Counted from the stretch's first letter, positions 10,517 through 24,110 are shown. The stretch: DNA of 64,000 nt from Hevea brasiliensis (GCF_030052815.1 NC_079499.1:80577183-80641182); one strand, 5' to 3'. Program-made: numbers and translations. The notes: generated by a model not told the origin, from the letters alone.

Positions 10517-10559
10517 AAAATTTCGTGGACAAAATTTATTTTAGGGGGGGGGGGAGAAT
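10517..10559 (+). promoter_or_regulatory. Hairpin and polypurine tract of element A
   Basis: At 10517-10537 an inverted repeat AAAATTT / AAATTT flanks a short loop, followed by a polypurine tract (A, twelve or so G, AGAA) at 10543-10557 that ends two bases before the 3' LTR. The tract primes plus-strand DNA synthesis in this class. The same hairpin-then-tract layout is seen in B (22739-22777), and the hairpin alone in C (29641-29660). Confidence 0.8.
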
Positions 10560-13500
10560 TGTAACACCCCTAAGTTCGGTAGTGCGTTCTACTGTTCCCG
10601 TGACCAGTGTTGTCTGGACAGCCAAGATGCCTAGAACTACACTTCAATATGAGTTAGGAGACATAAAAAAATGAAATACAAGAAAAGAAAATACAAGAAA
10701 AACAAAGGAAAAATAATAGTAAAGAAATGCAATCAAGTTAAGCGAGTCAAGAACCCTAGCGATGGGTGACCGCACCGGGAAGTCACGACGTGAACCGTTG
10801 ACTAGCCCTGGACTGCGGGGAACCCTGGAAAATATTTTTAGGACTCAAATAAATATTTATTGAAGTATAAATATCATTAGAAATATCAAAGAAAAATTAA
10901 ATAATTAGTACAAAGAAAAGTGAGAAATCGAAAAACGGACAAAACCCGGTGTTACCGAACAGGGGCATTGTGGTCATTTGACATCCCGAGTTGTCTTTTG
11001 ACCTAAATGTCCATTAAAAATAAATAATATTACACTTGGAAAATATAATAAAAAATTAATTTAGGAGTACCCAATATAAATAGAAAAAATAGACGGTAAA
11101 TGGAGTAATTATCAATTAAAACATATAATATGATTTAATTTATGTGAGTGGACCACTAAGGATTATAATATGCATTAAGTGGATAGATTACTCCACTCAC
11201 ACTTCATCTTCAACCTTCAAAACCACCATTGCCGTAGTGAAGAGCTCCCAAATCCTCCATTGCCTCATTTTATTCAAGCTCCCACATCTCCTCCATTCCA
11301 CCTCCATTCATTAAAGTTTATCCCCACATCACAAGGAAGAGTTTGATAGCAATTTTAAGAAGTTTTGGTGAGGTTTTGAAGAATTTCCAAAGTGGTAAGT
11401 TGTGTTTTTTATTATTGTTTAATTAAAGTTTGTAAGGTTGTTATGGGTGTTTGATTTATGGAGAAATTTTTGAGGTTTGATGTTGAATGGGGAAGTGTAC
11501 TTTTGGTAGCCATGGAAACACTTTGAAGGCAGTTTATTTTTGCTTGTAAATGATGAATTAAATGATTGATTAAATGTATATTGTGTAGGAAATTGTTTGG
11601 GTGATGTATACTTAGTATATGTAAATGTGAATTAAAATTTGAAGCTTGGAAATTAATGGATTGTAAATGCACTAATGCGGCAGGTTGTTGACTCTTGAAG
11701 AATGCTGGAATTCATGCTTGGTTTATGGTATATTAATGTTGACTTGTGTTGGATGTTATGGCAGTTTGAGTGTATATATGATGGTGTGAAGTTGGACATG
11801 AAAAAAATATTATGGTTAGGTGCTTGAATTGTTGTAATTGAGTTGAAAAATTCTGCTCTTTATGGTGTTTGTTGAATGTAATTGTAAGCTGCCAAAATAA
11901 CCTATAATATGTTGTAAATTATGTTTAGTCTATGGTACAACCAGAATTAACTTGAATGTTGAGTTTGGTAAGTGTTAGGAGTGATCCTTGATGTGTATGA
12001 AAGAAATGCAATAAGGCAGTTTGAGTTTTATGCCTAGAACTTTGAGTGTGTGACTCCAATTGGTATGAGACCAATTAGAGGTGAAACTAGGCACAAAATG
12101 TGCCAACTTTCATGAAGGAAGCTTGCTAAAATTCTGCTTTCAAGGTAGCTTGAAAAATGACCAAATCCGGATTAAGTGCAAATAAGGCCTGAAAATTGAC
12201 TATTTGGGCAGCAGTTAGTTTTTAGGCCATAACTCACTCAAAACAGGTCCAATTGACCTGAAATTTTGACAATGAATAGTTAAGACCTATATCTACGAGT
12301 CTTATGAAGACACCAAAGCCCAGAAATGACCAGAAGCAAGTCAAATAGCTTGCACAAATTCGGGTCCAAAAACTGGCCGAACCAAAATTGACCTAAAATG
12401 ACCTAAAATGACCAATTTTAGTACAATTTGACCAGCAATAGTAAAATGACCATAACTTGGTCTACATAACTCAGAATGACCTGAAATTTTGCCCCGTGTT
12501 CCATAAGACATAGATCTACAAGTTTGTAGTTTAGACCGAAACCTGAAAACCGAGGGAACTAGGTCGTCCGGCTAGGTAAAACTAGTATCCCGGAATCCAG
12601 CAAATTGCAAGAAAATACAGTATACATGGAAATGAACTTGGTAACATGTACCAACCCTAAAATACTACCAAATGTGACATATTAATAATATTAAAACCTA
12701 ATTTACCTAGAATGCATCGAGGGTCGACATATTAGATTGACTAAACAAATATTAGAATTCAGTGAATTAATTATCAAGCATTATCATTAGAGACAGTTTA
12801 AATGTGTACTGAAACACTTCAAATTGTGTTTCCCAGTTAGCAAAGACTCAGGGAAAGGGAAGAAAACACTGAGTCAAGGCCAGGAGACAGTTATCAGAGG
12901 TTTGTGCACAACAATTATTTCTTTTGAATTTTTCAATTAAAATAAATTATGACTATTTGTATATTATTGTTTTCAATTATGGAAATGTGTTTGAATGGAT
13001 ACTTAATGCTTGAAAAGCATTGTAAATGGGTTGAAATTGTGGAAAAATGAATTTAGTGTGATTTGTAAAGATTTGAAGTTAATTATGAATTGTGTTGCCA
13101 TTTTGTGAATGAATTTATGACTTTAGAAATTTATTGGATTCTCACGAATCATTTGAATAAAATGTTTAGAATTGATTTTGTGTTCACACTTAGCATGACA
13201 GTATCATATCATTCCTTCTCCATTTATGGGGTTGTGATCATTTATTTTCCTTATCCATTTATGGAGTCGTGATCGTTTATTTTTCTCCCTCTCTGGTTTA
13301 CCAGTTGAGGTGATCGGATGAGTACTCATTATATAGCTAGCTCCCTTCCTCATTGATTTCGATTAGTGGGGTTGTGATTGCTTTGTCGTGGTGTACAATG
13401 CGGCATTGATCGGAAATTTTGTGTGATGGCTTAAGTTGTGTATGAATTGGCAACACTGTATTCGTAAATTATTTGACTAAATTGTGTTATTATGAGCTTC

Positions 13501-14349
13501 GATAATTTGTGAAATGGAGTTTAAATTCTTATTGATATTCATTGTCTTTTGAATTTAACTACGTTTTGATTACTGAGATTTATTGTGATATTGTGTTAAA
13601 TTCCTTATGACGTTCATTGTCTTGAATTTAACTATGGTTTTATGTACCCATCATTTATATGATTTATGAACTGTGATTTAAAGTTGTATTTGGTTAATGT
13701 TGTGCACCACTGAGACATCGTCTCAGCGATAGCTTTTCATTGCTGTCGCAGGTAGGCAGACGGACAGGGCAGCAGACTAGGCTGCTAGTACATCCAGCGA
13801 GAGATTATCGGGTATAATGAGTATACCACATTTTGCATTTTGTACTGTAATGTATGACCACTGTATGTGCATAGTGTTCTTGGTTTTGAGAAGTTGTAAA
13901 TTCAAATTGTACATTGAAGTTGTAAAATAATTATGAGTTATTTTGGCTTGTAAAAATTGTATTATATTTCTTGTATCTCAGTCTTTGAAAAATCACTGTG
14001 GATTTGAGTTGAGAAATATGTTGTGTTGAGAAATACGTTGGAGTTGAGATTTGGAAATATATTGAAGTGCTTTTTACAGGTTTTCTAAAGAATTGTTTTA
14101 TCCAAAATACAGATGGCACTCTGCCAAAATTTTCACAGAAATTCCAAATAATTCAAATGTGTTAGTTCTATCACTTCAGTTCAAAAAGGTTTTTAACACC
14201 CGTAAATAGTGCTCACCATTGTAAAAGAAGCAAGAAAAGTTTTTAAAATCCCTTGTAGTGTATTTAATGGTTATCAGTAGACGGAGTTGGTAATTCATTA
14301 GGTACACTACGGGATTATGTTATGCCTTACAGAGGGATAGGGTGTGACA
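10560..14349 (+). repeat. Element A 3' LTR (LTR-I family), 3,790 bp
   Basis: Begins TGTAACACCCC straight after the polypurine tract and ends GGGTGTGACA before the TAAGG duplication. It is collinear with the 5' LTR, with scattered substitutions and small indels: for example a segment of about 55 bases near 12728-12780 that is missing from the 5' copy near 6424, and a gap near 10958. It carries the same TATAAATAG, TGACC-rich region and 36-bp duplication. Confidence 0.9.
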
Positions 14350-15057
14350 TAAGGTGGAAAGAACATGGGAAACTCTTTCATTATGATTGCATGGGCTTAA
14401 TGAAAGCAAAAGAGTTAAGCCTATTTGGAGTAAAGAAAATTAGGCCTAAAAGCACACTATTGGGGCACTTATTGGGCTGACTTGTGGTGGGCATTTATTC
14501 TTCAAAATTCGTGGGTCCATAATATGGTATTATTTATTCACTTTTGGAAGTCCATATTTAGGAGATTTTAGTGTTTCTGATGCCTTTTATGTTCCTACAT
14601 GGGTTAGGAGTCAATTTGGCATATTTGACCACCAAATATTCTCCAAGATCTTCAAAGATTATGGCCACCAACAATATGGACGAATTTTGACTTATCAACT
14701 CATAATACAATTTTGGGAGATTATTAATATCTTGGAAGATCTTGGCTAGCATTTTATTAATTAGGAGTCTTTTACTATTCTTTTCCTATTTCTATTAGGG
14801 TTTGTTCTAGATCTGTATTTCTTTATTGCTTAATTAGTTTCTTTGTAATTTTCCTTTTTAGTTTCTTTGTAATTTTCCTTTTTAGTTTCTTCTCTTTGCC
14901 TATAGTAATAGGCTCACATATGCATTTCTTAAACACAATTAAGAGATTTCAGACACTTCAGAGAATGAAGAGAAAAGCTTGGCATAAGGGCTACCAAATT
15001 TTAATTCTTATCAATCTAGTTTGATTGTGGGGAATTAGTTGATTTATCACAAGGTTC
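14350..15057 (+). repeat. Element R 3' LTR, first segment
   Basis: It begins with the TAAGG duplication of A and continues the R element. From 14698 onward it aligns with 2606-2948 (5' LTR). The first 340 bases have no partner because the 5' copy is cut by Z. It ends with GGTTC (15053-15057), the target duplicated by element C; the LTR resumes at 34759. Confidence 0.75.
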
Positions 15058-18000
15058 TGTGACACCCCTCACCCATCTACAGTGTAACTGAGTGAGTCAT
15101 GTCACACTCGATACTGGAGCACTTTAACTCATCTTACTTTATTCCTTTAATCATTTTAAATTCATTATCTTTTAATATCAATTATTTTTCTAGGGAGAAA
15201 CCAGTGGAGTTTCCCCTATTTTATCTCCAGTTGGCGTATTTCACTATTTACTTGCTTGAAATTCAATAATATTTTACAATGAAAATTTCATTCATACTCA
15301 TCATAGTCATCTCACATTCAATTCTTGCAATTCATATACTCATTTGTACAAATCTATTCATTTCCATACATGTCCATTAATGCATGGTTTATATATAGAA
15401 ATTCTCATATTTTCATTAATTTACATAATATACAAATTAATTTCAGATGAAAGAGCTAATCTATTAATTTACATCCCATACATAATAAATACAATTTCCT
15501 CGATTGCATTACAACATATGAAATAATTATACTACACAAAATACATAATATAACTAATGTGAGCCCTATCTACATGCATTGCTGAGAAGGTGACACCCTT
15601 AAACACTTCTGACACTTCTGTAGATCTGGACTCCAAAAATCCTAGTCAAATGTCCACTGGGTTTTATCTTCAGTACCTGTGCGAGGAAACAAATCCATCG
15701 CGCTAAGCATTGCTGCTTAGTGGTGCAATAATATAACAAGAAAATAATATATACAAATAAAAAAAGATTGAAATATAATTCTAAAGTATAATTTAGATCC
15801 TCATGTATTAATTAAATTTGGTATGATATTTCTAATATCAACTATCTTATATTCTATTTTGTCCCTCTTTGAAAGTGCTGACTTTATACAGTAATAATAT
15901 TCGATATACATATTAATTTTAGAGTATTGTATTTTCGGTTCCTACAATTCTGAAAATTTCATTTGTACAACATGATTTAGTTATATTTCCATTGCTAATC
16001 TTTTTCCTTAATTCATTCAATACTAATGTTCTTAAATAATTTCAATAATTTACACTGCCCAGGTAATCTATGATAGGTTGACTAAACTGGATAATGGATC
16101 GTTGGCATTAGACACCGCGGTGCCTCGGGTCATCATACCATGGGACACGGAACATCAACCATGTATGCAGTCAGTATGACTAAAAAGCCGTGATAACATA
16201 TAATCGGGCATGAAAGCCATGAGTGCGGGCATAAAGCCATGAGTACAAGCATAAAGCCTTACGCAGTACTGCTAAAACAATACCCTATTGGCATGCCAAT
16301 CTATCCAATCTGGCACACGTGTCTAGGTAATACATGGGCACATAGTACTATTAAATGTTAATATATTGTGTTTTATGACTTCATTATTTCATGACAAATT
16401 CCAATTATAATTTATACATTCATTTGATCATTCATATGATCATAATTCACATCAATTATCCTTCTATGTCATTGTACTCAAAATATTAGTCTTTTTCACA
16501 ATAATGAGAACTAATGTCTCATTCATACATTAATATGATTCATTTATTCATTCAATATGCCATTCATATGATCACAATTTATAATAATTATTTCATTATA
16601 TATTCCATTATATATATTTGTTGTAACATTCTAAACTTTATTTCCTAATGGAAATACAATATCTAGACTCGTTTTCATCTAATGCATATATTTATGAATA
16701 TCATTTATATAATTCCCAATATATCAATTATATCATCTATTTTTCCTTTCTAATTCCTTATCTAATTTATTACATCATTTTACATGTCCCTAGGTTCAAC
16801 ATTTTCATATATGTTGATTTTTAAACCACATTTCAAAATATATTAATAATGTCTCCTAAGTTCTATTTGTGATGAGAACACAATTCCCATCTACCTATTC
16901 TCATAATTAAGGTATACATTAAGTCCTTTAAGTGGGGTACCATTGACCCCATTAGCAACTTAGGTTTTTGGTAGTTACTATTCACTTGACCATTTCCCTT
17001 CAAAGGTTGACTTTTTAATTCATAATATGTACACAAATCTTTAATACATATTTATACCACATTTTGGGTTCTAAGTTTGTTGCCATTGATTGCCAATTGC
17101 AAATCAAAGCCTTCTAGAAGTATTTTCAAAAATTCAATTTTTGTATCTTATGTTTACTGTTCCATTGGTCTAAGCTACAGTAAGAATTTGGCAAACTTTT
17201 CTTCATCAAAGTTGTTCCTTTATGTGTCTTCTTTAATTTCCTTTTTAATCACTCCATTTGGAGTTTTGTAGCTCAAGGTATGGTCAATTTACTATAACTG
17301 GCTAGAATGGTCCTTACCCAAATTTTCTGGGCAATTTGGTTCTGCCAGATTTGGTGTCCTCATTTGGACTAGCAATTTGAATTGGTTAGGTTCAGAATTT
17401 GAGTTTGTATTCCTCATGAAAGTTGTTCTAAATTTTCTAAGCTTTCTATTGATATAGAATTTAGGTCATTTGGATATTTCTACACTGAGTTATGGCCAGA
17501 TGAACAAACACTGTTCATTTGGTCACTTTTACCAGGTGCAGAATTGGTTGCCCGGATTTGTCAATTTTTTAGGTCATCCTAAGTTTTTTTTTTTTTTTAG
17601 CAAAGTTTCTTCATCAAAGTTGTGGCATTATGTGTCTAGTTTCATGTCCAATTTTCCTTGCACCAATTGAACCTACACAAATGAAGTTATAGTTGCCCAA
17701 ACCTGCTGGACTCACATCTAGCCCTGCAGGTCCTATGAGGCAGCATACCCAACCTCAAATCTAAAGCCACAATTCACTTCAATTCCTCATCAAACACAGC
17801 CAAATGGTCACTAATTGACCATTAAGACTTTCATTCACCAGCACATGAGCAAAACTCTAAGTTTGCTCCAAACCCTAACTTTCATACTCAACTTCCATGC
17901 AACCTATACTCCATCAACCTATCCATCACATATATACATATCTCAAACCATTTCTAAGCAAGTTTAATATCAAATAAACTCATCATACCCTCATACATCA

Positions 18001-18928
18001 AAGCTGCCGAAAATTTAAGTTCTCATATACTTGATATTTTCTTCAATTTCATGTCATATTAACTTGATTTAGCATGCTTATAACACTTAAAGGAAAGAAG
18101 TAGAATGATTATAGCACTAACCTTAGTGGCAGAATTTTCTCTTAACCCAACTTAGATTTTTCCTTCACTTTCTTTAGTTTTCTTGGCTGCCAAAAACGTT
18201 AGCTAGAGTCTAGGGTAATTTTTAATATTGGAAAATAGAGGAAATATGGTGAGTAGAGTGAGAGAATTGAGGTAGATGAAGAAAAATGGGAGAGTGCTTC
18301 AATGGCGATGGTTCGGCCAGCTAAAACAAATGAGGAAGACAACTGAATTTTTGTCTAATTTTTCCCTTTTTAATTGTTTTAATGTGTGCTTGTCAAATTC
18401 TAATTGGTGGGAAAATTTAATTGCATCATGCTTACTTAAGCATGATGGCATATTTAAGCATTTACTTTCATTTTTCTTTTTCTTTCTTTTCTACCCATTT
18501 TTAATTTAATTTTTAGTAATATTTATTCACATTTTATGTCATATAATTTATTTACTTAATTGGACAAGTTAGTCAAAAATCATCTCTGCAGTTGAAATGA
18601 CCAAAATGCCCTTCGTTTTGCTTAACATACTAAAATTGTCTGTACTGATCTAAAAATTTTTCTAAGAATTTTCTTGGCATTCTAATACTATCGAAACCTC
18701 AATGACTCTTCTCTGAAGTCCCAAAAATTAATTCATGGGATTCCTCTTGGGTTTAGGGCTACTAGCTGTGAAGACAGCAACTTCCCATTAGGGTCACCCA
18801 TCACCGGGGCACCGGCTCATTTAACTTTGTTGTATTTCATTTCTAAAATTTTTTCTTAATTTTTCTTATACTTAATTGAATTATTTATGACTCCTCACTC
18901 TAGTCTAATTATAGTTCCAGACATTTTG
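15058..18928 (-). repeat. Element C 3' LTR, outer segment (LTR-II)
   Basis: Plus-strand start TGTGACACCCC. It is collinear with 30820-34690 over its full length, with high similarity. It ends in TTTTG (18924-18928), the target of B, and the last 67 bases of the LTR continue at 29561-29627. Notable content: a stretch near 16195-16255 with three AAGCC(A/T)TGAG / ATAAAGCC type short repeats, and the module with CATGAAACTAG / CAACTTTGATGAAG (minus sense) near 17600-17670. No open frame is shared between the two copies as a credible protein. Confidence 0.85.
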
Positions 18929-21900
18929 TGTCACACCCTACTCCCCCGTAAGATGTAACATGATCCCGTAGTACACCTAATGAATTACCGTACTTCGCCT
19001 ACCAATAACCCATTAGATATACTACAAGGGATTTTAAAACAATTTTCATGAAATTTAAATCATCGATTAAAATCTGGTGTTATAAAATTTTTTTTCAAAA
19101 TTTCAGCAGAGTGCCAGCTATATTTTGAGAAAATAGTTCTTCAAACCTGAAAAAGAAAACACTCCGAATAAGTTTTCTCAAATACAACTCCAAGAAACTT
19201 CATTTCATCTAACAATTCAATCTCAATAATCAATCATTTCATTTTCAAACCAACCTCATCATAAAAGAAACATTTCATTGATTACAAGACTCAAAAATTA
19301 ATATTACAAAACTATTCAAATAAATGAAATCTCAAATTTATATTTACAATAATTTACATTTAATTACATACTAAAATATTTTACAAGAGTTTTTATACAA
19401 CTGCTCAAATAATTTACATACATATTATTACATGCATATATCAAAACCTGTGTACATGGGTATACCTAGAGCTGATTTGAATGTCTCTTTAAAGAAGCTT
19501 ACTCAATTGCTCTATGCTCTTTTCACCTGTAACAGTATACAAAGCTATCGCTAAGTGGTGAACTCAGTGGTGCACAACTATAATTTAAAACATAGTATAA
19601 TATACCTTGACAAAAATCACAGCAAATAATTTGAAAATCTGGATACTCATCAAATTCCAAAACTCAAAATATTCATTGCTAATAATATAAATCATTTGTA
19701 TAAAATGACTTTGATCACGAAATTCACTTTATCAAATTATAACTAACCATTTAAGGTAATTCCAACAAAATCAATTATACATAAATCATAATTGAAATCA
19801 CAATTCTTTACTATTGAAAAATCATTCTTTATCTCGAAAATCATTCTTTATCTCAAAAGTCATTCTTTATCTCAAAAATCATTCTTTATCTCACTAACTA
19901 TGCAAGACTAATCCGAAAGGGCCATCTTCAAGGTGAATCTAACTCGCTATGGTCGAGGAGGTCGAATCATTGTGCATAGTACACATCACGATAATGAATC
20001 TTTCGAAAGGGCCATAACATAAAAACTTAGATCTAACCTCTAATAAGAGGAGAATCTAAGTCTGTACACATACCATAGTAATCAAAACACAACTAACTCC
20101 ATTGTCTTCTCAACAAATGAGAAAGACGGGTAATAACCTAGTCAAACATCTATAGTGAGATATAAAATAATATCACAATCCTTTTAGTGAGCATAAATCA
20201 CAATACAATTCGATTCAAAGTCAATTCCAATATCCAATAATTTTTATGCTCATCATAATTCAAATCATAAATTTGCATTTTTCCATGCAAATTGCCCATC
20301 ACAATTCAAAACATGTTCTATCACAATTTTCCAAAACATAATTTATTCCATTCACAATAATGCTTAATACTTGTGGAAATACCATTTCACAAAGCTAAAT
20401 TCATACATACTATAATAATTTCAATAATCATTGAATTAAATCCAATGCTTGTTAAACATAATACATAATAAAAATATGTCATTTAATCATATGAAATATT
20501 CAGAACAAAATCAGTTAAAAACTAGTTGTACACAAACCTGATTTGAGTCGCTCCTAGGCCTTGACTCAATGTTCTTTATGCTTCTCAATATCCTTATCAA
20601 CTGAAACACACAATTTAAAGTATTTCAGTACTCAATGAATTTGTTTCCAACCATAAAATCCAATATCTAAATTTTCTTGGTACTATTTCCTTTAATTTAT
20701 TTCATTAGTCAACTTATAATGTTGACCCTTGATGCATTCTAAGTGAGTCAATTCCAATGTTACCAATATGTCACATTTTAGAGCCCTTTAGTGTTGATAT
20801 ATGTTACCAAATTCATTTTCAAGTGTATTGCACTTTATTGCAATTTACTAGATTTCGGTATACTATTTTGACCTAGCCAGACGACCTAGTTTCCTCGGTT
20901 TTCAGGTTTCGGTCCAAACTACAAACTTGTAGGTCTATGTCTTATTGCACGCGGGGCAAAATTTCAGGTCATTCTGAGTTGTGTAGACCAAGTTATGGTC
21001 AATTTACCAATGTTGGACAGAATGCATCAAAATGGTAACTTAGGTCATTTTTAGGTCACTTTTGGTTCGGCCAGTTTTGGTACCTAAACTTGTGCAAGCT
21101 ATTTGGCTTGATTCTGGCCATTTCTGGGCTTTGGTGTCTTCATACGAATTGTAGATATATGTCTAAATATTCATGGTAAAAATTTCAGGTCAATTGGACC
21201 TGTTTTGAGTGAGTTATGGCCAAAACACTAACTACTGCCCAAATGGTCAATTTTCAGGCTTTCAAGTCACTAATCTGGATTTGGTCATTTTTCAAGTCAC
21301 CTTTTAGGCAGAATTTTGGTAAGCTTCCTTCATGAAAGTTGGCACATTTTGTGGCTAGTTTCACCTCCAATTGGTCTTATACCAATTGGAGTCACACACT
21401 TAAGGTTCTAAGCTAAAATGTACACTGCCCTATTACACATTGTTTATCCTTACCAATTACACATCCAACACTTACCAAATTAATTCTTCCATGCCAATTT
21501 TGGTGTATACCATAACATTAACACACTTTACTTCACATTTTTAGTCATTCTGGCAGCTTGTAACCACTCTCAACAAACACATTAGAACTCAGAATTTTTC
21601 CAAGTCCAATTACAACAATTAACCACATGACATACCTCATTTACATATCCAAATTCAAACCATTATACATATATACATGCTGCCATTAGTAACAACATCT
21701 TAGACAACCATAAACAAGTAAAAACAAGCTACATATATAGAATTTCCATGGCTGCCAAAATGTACATCTCCATTAAAACATCAAACTTCAAAAATTCTTC
21801 CATAAATCAACTACCCACAACCTTGGTTACACTTTTAATGAAACAAGAATTGAAAACACTCACTTACCTATTGTTGGAGCTTGATCAAACCTCAACTAAT

Positions 21901-22738
21901 GCCATTCAAATTACTATCAATCTCTTCCTTGTGATGTGGGGATTAAAGTTAATGAAGTGAGCCTTAGGTTTTGAGTTGAAAATGGTGGAGTTAAGGAAGC
22001 TCTTAACATTTGGCCATGGAGGTTTTATGGGAGGAGTAATTCGGCACAATGGAGTGAGGTTGAAGATGAAGTTGAATTCTATCCAATTTGGCTTATATGT
22101 GTCCACTAATATCCCACTTAATGCTCCACTAACTTAGTTTAATATAGTTTAATCATTAGTTTTCAATTATCCCAATTTTCACTGCTTAATTTCCCTTAAT
22201 CACATTTTAACTTTAATCTCATTTTTCATTCAATTTTCAAAATGTAATACTACTTATTTTACATGGAAATTTAGGTCAAAAGGCAACTCGGGGTGTTAAT
22301 TGACCACAATGCCCCTATTCGGGTTGCATTCCCAATTTTTCGGTAACACCAAGTTTTGTCGTTTTCTTTATTTCTCTTTTTTCTTTGTACTAATTAATTA
22401 ATTTTTCTTTGATATTTCTAATGACATTTATACTTCAATAGATGTTTATTTAAGTCTTAAAAATATTTTCCAGGATTTCCCGTGGTCCAGGGCTAGTCAA
22501 CGGTCCACGCCGCAACTTCCCAGTGCGGTCACCCATCGCTATGGTTCTCGGCTCGTTTAACTTGGTTAAATTTCATTACTATTATTTTTTCTTTGTTTTT
22601 CTTGTATTTTCTTTTCCTGTATTTCATTATTTTATGTCTCCTCACCCAAATCTAAGTATAGTTCTAGGCATCCTAGCTGTCCGGATAGATACTGTCACTG
22701 GAACAGTAGAATGCACTACCAAACGTAGTGGTGTTATA
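18929..22738 (-). repeat. Element B 3' LTR (LTR-I), 3,810 bp
   Basis: Plus-strand TGTCACACCC to GTGTTATA; the canonical final CA (plus-strand end) has become TA. It is collinear with 25711-29555. It contains a 19-bp tandem repeat (CATTCTTTATCTC core, four copies) at about 19817-19892, and the TGACC-rich region in the opposite sense (GGTCA) at about 20870-21390. Confidence 0.88.
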
Positions 22739-22777
22739 ATTCTCCCCTCCCTTAAAATAAATTTCGTCTCGAAATTT
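22739..22777 (-). promoter_or_regulatory. Polypurine tract and hairpin of element B
   Basis: Minus strand: AAATTTCGAGACGAAATTT (inverted repeat, 22777-22759), a short spacer, then AAGGGAGGGGAGAAT (22753-22739) abutting the 3' LTR. Same order as in element A. Confidence 0.75.
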
Positions 22778-22786
22778 TACCTGGCA

Positions 22787-23870
22787 TCAGTTTCTGAACG
22801 GCTGTGGGTGCTGTCTCCTCATGTCCTCTTCACATTCCCAAGTAGCTTCCTGGCCTGAATGATGGTTCCACAGCACTTTAACCAGGTGTATCTGTTTATT
22901 CCTCAGCTGCTTCACCTCATATGCCAAAATTTCTATGGGTTCTTCCTCATATGAAAGGTCTGGATTTACCTCAATCTCTTCAACTGATAGAACATGAGAT
23001 GGGTCAGATTTGTACCTCCTTAATAAGTACACATGAAAGACATTGTGTGGCCTTTCTAGCTCTGGAGGTAATGCTAACCGGTATGCCAAAGGACCCACTC
23101 TCTCCAGAACCTCATATAGTCTGATGAAATGAGGACTCAGTTTCCCCTTTCTGCCAAATCTCATAATCCTCTTCCAAGGAGAAACTTTAAGGAATACCTT
23201 ATTACCCACTACATATTCAATATCTCTTCTCTTCAAATCAACATAGGACTTTTGACGGTCTGATGCAGCCTTGAGTCGATCTCTGGTCAATCTGATCTTT
23301 TTCTCTGTCTGCTGAACAATTTCTAACCCAATCATCTTCCTTTCACCTATTTCATCCCAACATAGGGGAGTTCTACACTTTTTTGCCATATAAAGCTTCA
23401 TATGGAGGCATCCCAATGCTTGATTGATAGCTATTGTTATAAGCAAACTCAATCAAAGGCAAGTGTATATCCCAACTACCTTCAAACTCAATCACACAAA
23501 CCCATAACATATCCTCCAATATCTGAATTACCCTCTCAGACTGACCATGCATGCGTGGGTGGAATCTTGTCTTTGAAGTTCAATCTAGTTCCTAGGGCTC
23601 TCTGAAGACTACCCCAGAGTCTAGAAGTGAACCTAGGATCTCTGTCTGATACAATCGATACTGGCACTCCATGTAGTTTTATAATCTCATTTATATACAA
23701 TCTGGCCAATCTCTCCAACTATAGTCCATCCGACCTAGCAAAAAGTGAGCAGACTTGGTTAGTCTATCAACTATAACCCATACTACATCATGACTATTCT
23801 GTGTCCTCAGAAGTCTCATCACAAAATTCATAGTTATCCATTCCCTTACAATGTTTCATAGGGTGTCGTT
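22787..23870 (-). pseudogene. Element B integrase with chromodomain, frameshifted
   Basis: Integrase joins the element DNA to the host chromosome, and a chromodomain can direct it to marked chromatin. Reading down from about 23870: a core start with V-I-V-D-R and S-A-H-F-L; then 23718-23536 with [11 protein letters not shown] and [10 protein letters not shown] (second catalytic Asp region). A frame change follows near 23540, and an L-P-L-I-E-F-A-Y-N-N type segment is readable in another frame. The open part 23452-22787 (221 codons) has the GPY/F-like region around residues 82-142 (F-L-K-V-S-P-W, P-Y-type G-P-L-A-Y-R-L, N-V-F-H-V) and a chromodomain-like end at residues 170-216 (V-K-V-L-W, E-A-T-W-E, E-E-D-M-R). 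It is broken by frameshifts, and RT is absent upstream. Confidence 0.82.
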
Positions 23871-24110
23871 TGTATGCTAGTTTGACACTTATTATTGTAT
23901 ACAAATTCTATTAGTGGGAGGTATATGTCCCATCTCCCCTCGGATTCAAGGACACAAGTTCTCAGTATATTCTCGAGGGCTTATTACATTTTACAGGTTA
24001 TTATTATCATTTCATTTCATTTTTTTACAAAAACTCAATGAGTTTCATAATTTACCTGAATTACTTGTTTCGACTGTCCATCCGTTTGAGGATGATAAGT
24101 CATACTGATA
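23871..24110 (-). pseudogene. Element B extra, out-of-order integrase piece
   Basis: The minus strand encodes, with shifts, Y-H-P-Q-T-D-G-Q (about 24108-24075) and then W-D-I-Y-L-P-L-I-E-F-V-Y-N-N and P-Y-E (about 23940-23850). These are integrase segments that normally come after the S-D-R-D motif, yet here they precede the start of the core. The proper copy of the same segment occurs again at about 23540-23400. Integrase material is therefore duplicated and out of order. Template switching or a nested fragment could explain it. Confidence 0.6.

Larger units (their letters stand above)
4220..14349 (+). mobile_element. Element A: giant-LTR Gypsy-type non-autonomous retrotransposon
   Basis: A complete insertion of 10,130 bp flanked by a perfect 5-bp duplication, TAAGG at 4215-4219 and 14350-14354. 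It reads LTR (4220-7998), primer-binding site, gag, protease, non-coding spacer, polypurine tract, LTR (10560-14349). The two LTRs are 3,779 and 3,790 bp and close in sequence, so the insertion is fairly young compared with R. The interior is only 2,561 bp and has no reverse transcriptase, RNase H or integrase, so mobility would have needed enzymes from another element. The gag frame is interrupted. Confidence 0.9.

Noticed and set aside
10543..10557. Long G run (and the C run at 35361-35378) as a G-quadruplex regulator
   Set aside because: Both lie exactly where a polypurine tract is expected next to a terminal repeat; a single run does not make a quadruplex motif.
15344..15526. Hydrophobic open frame, extended in the other copy at 30861-31289
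   Set aside because: Both copies are LTR-II sequence. The frame length differs (60 against 142 codons) and composition follows AT-rich DNA; no start context or family match.
21748..21960. 70-codon open frame repeated at 28565-28777
   Set aside because: It lies at equivalent places of the two B LTRs, so its conservation is explained by LTR identity. No counterpart frame is seen in the A or D LTRs and no domain is recognised.
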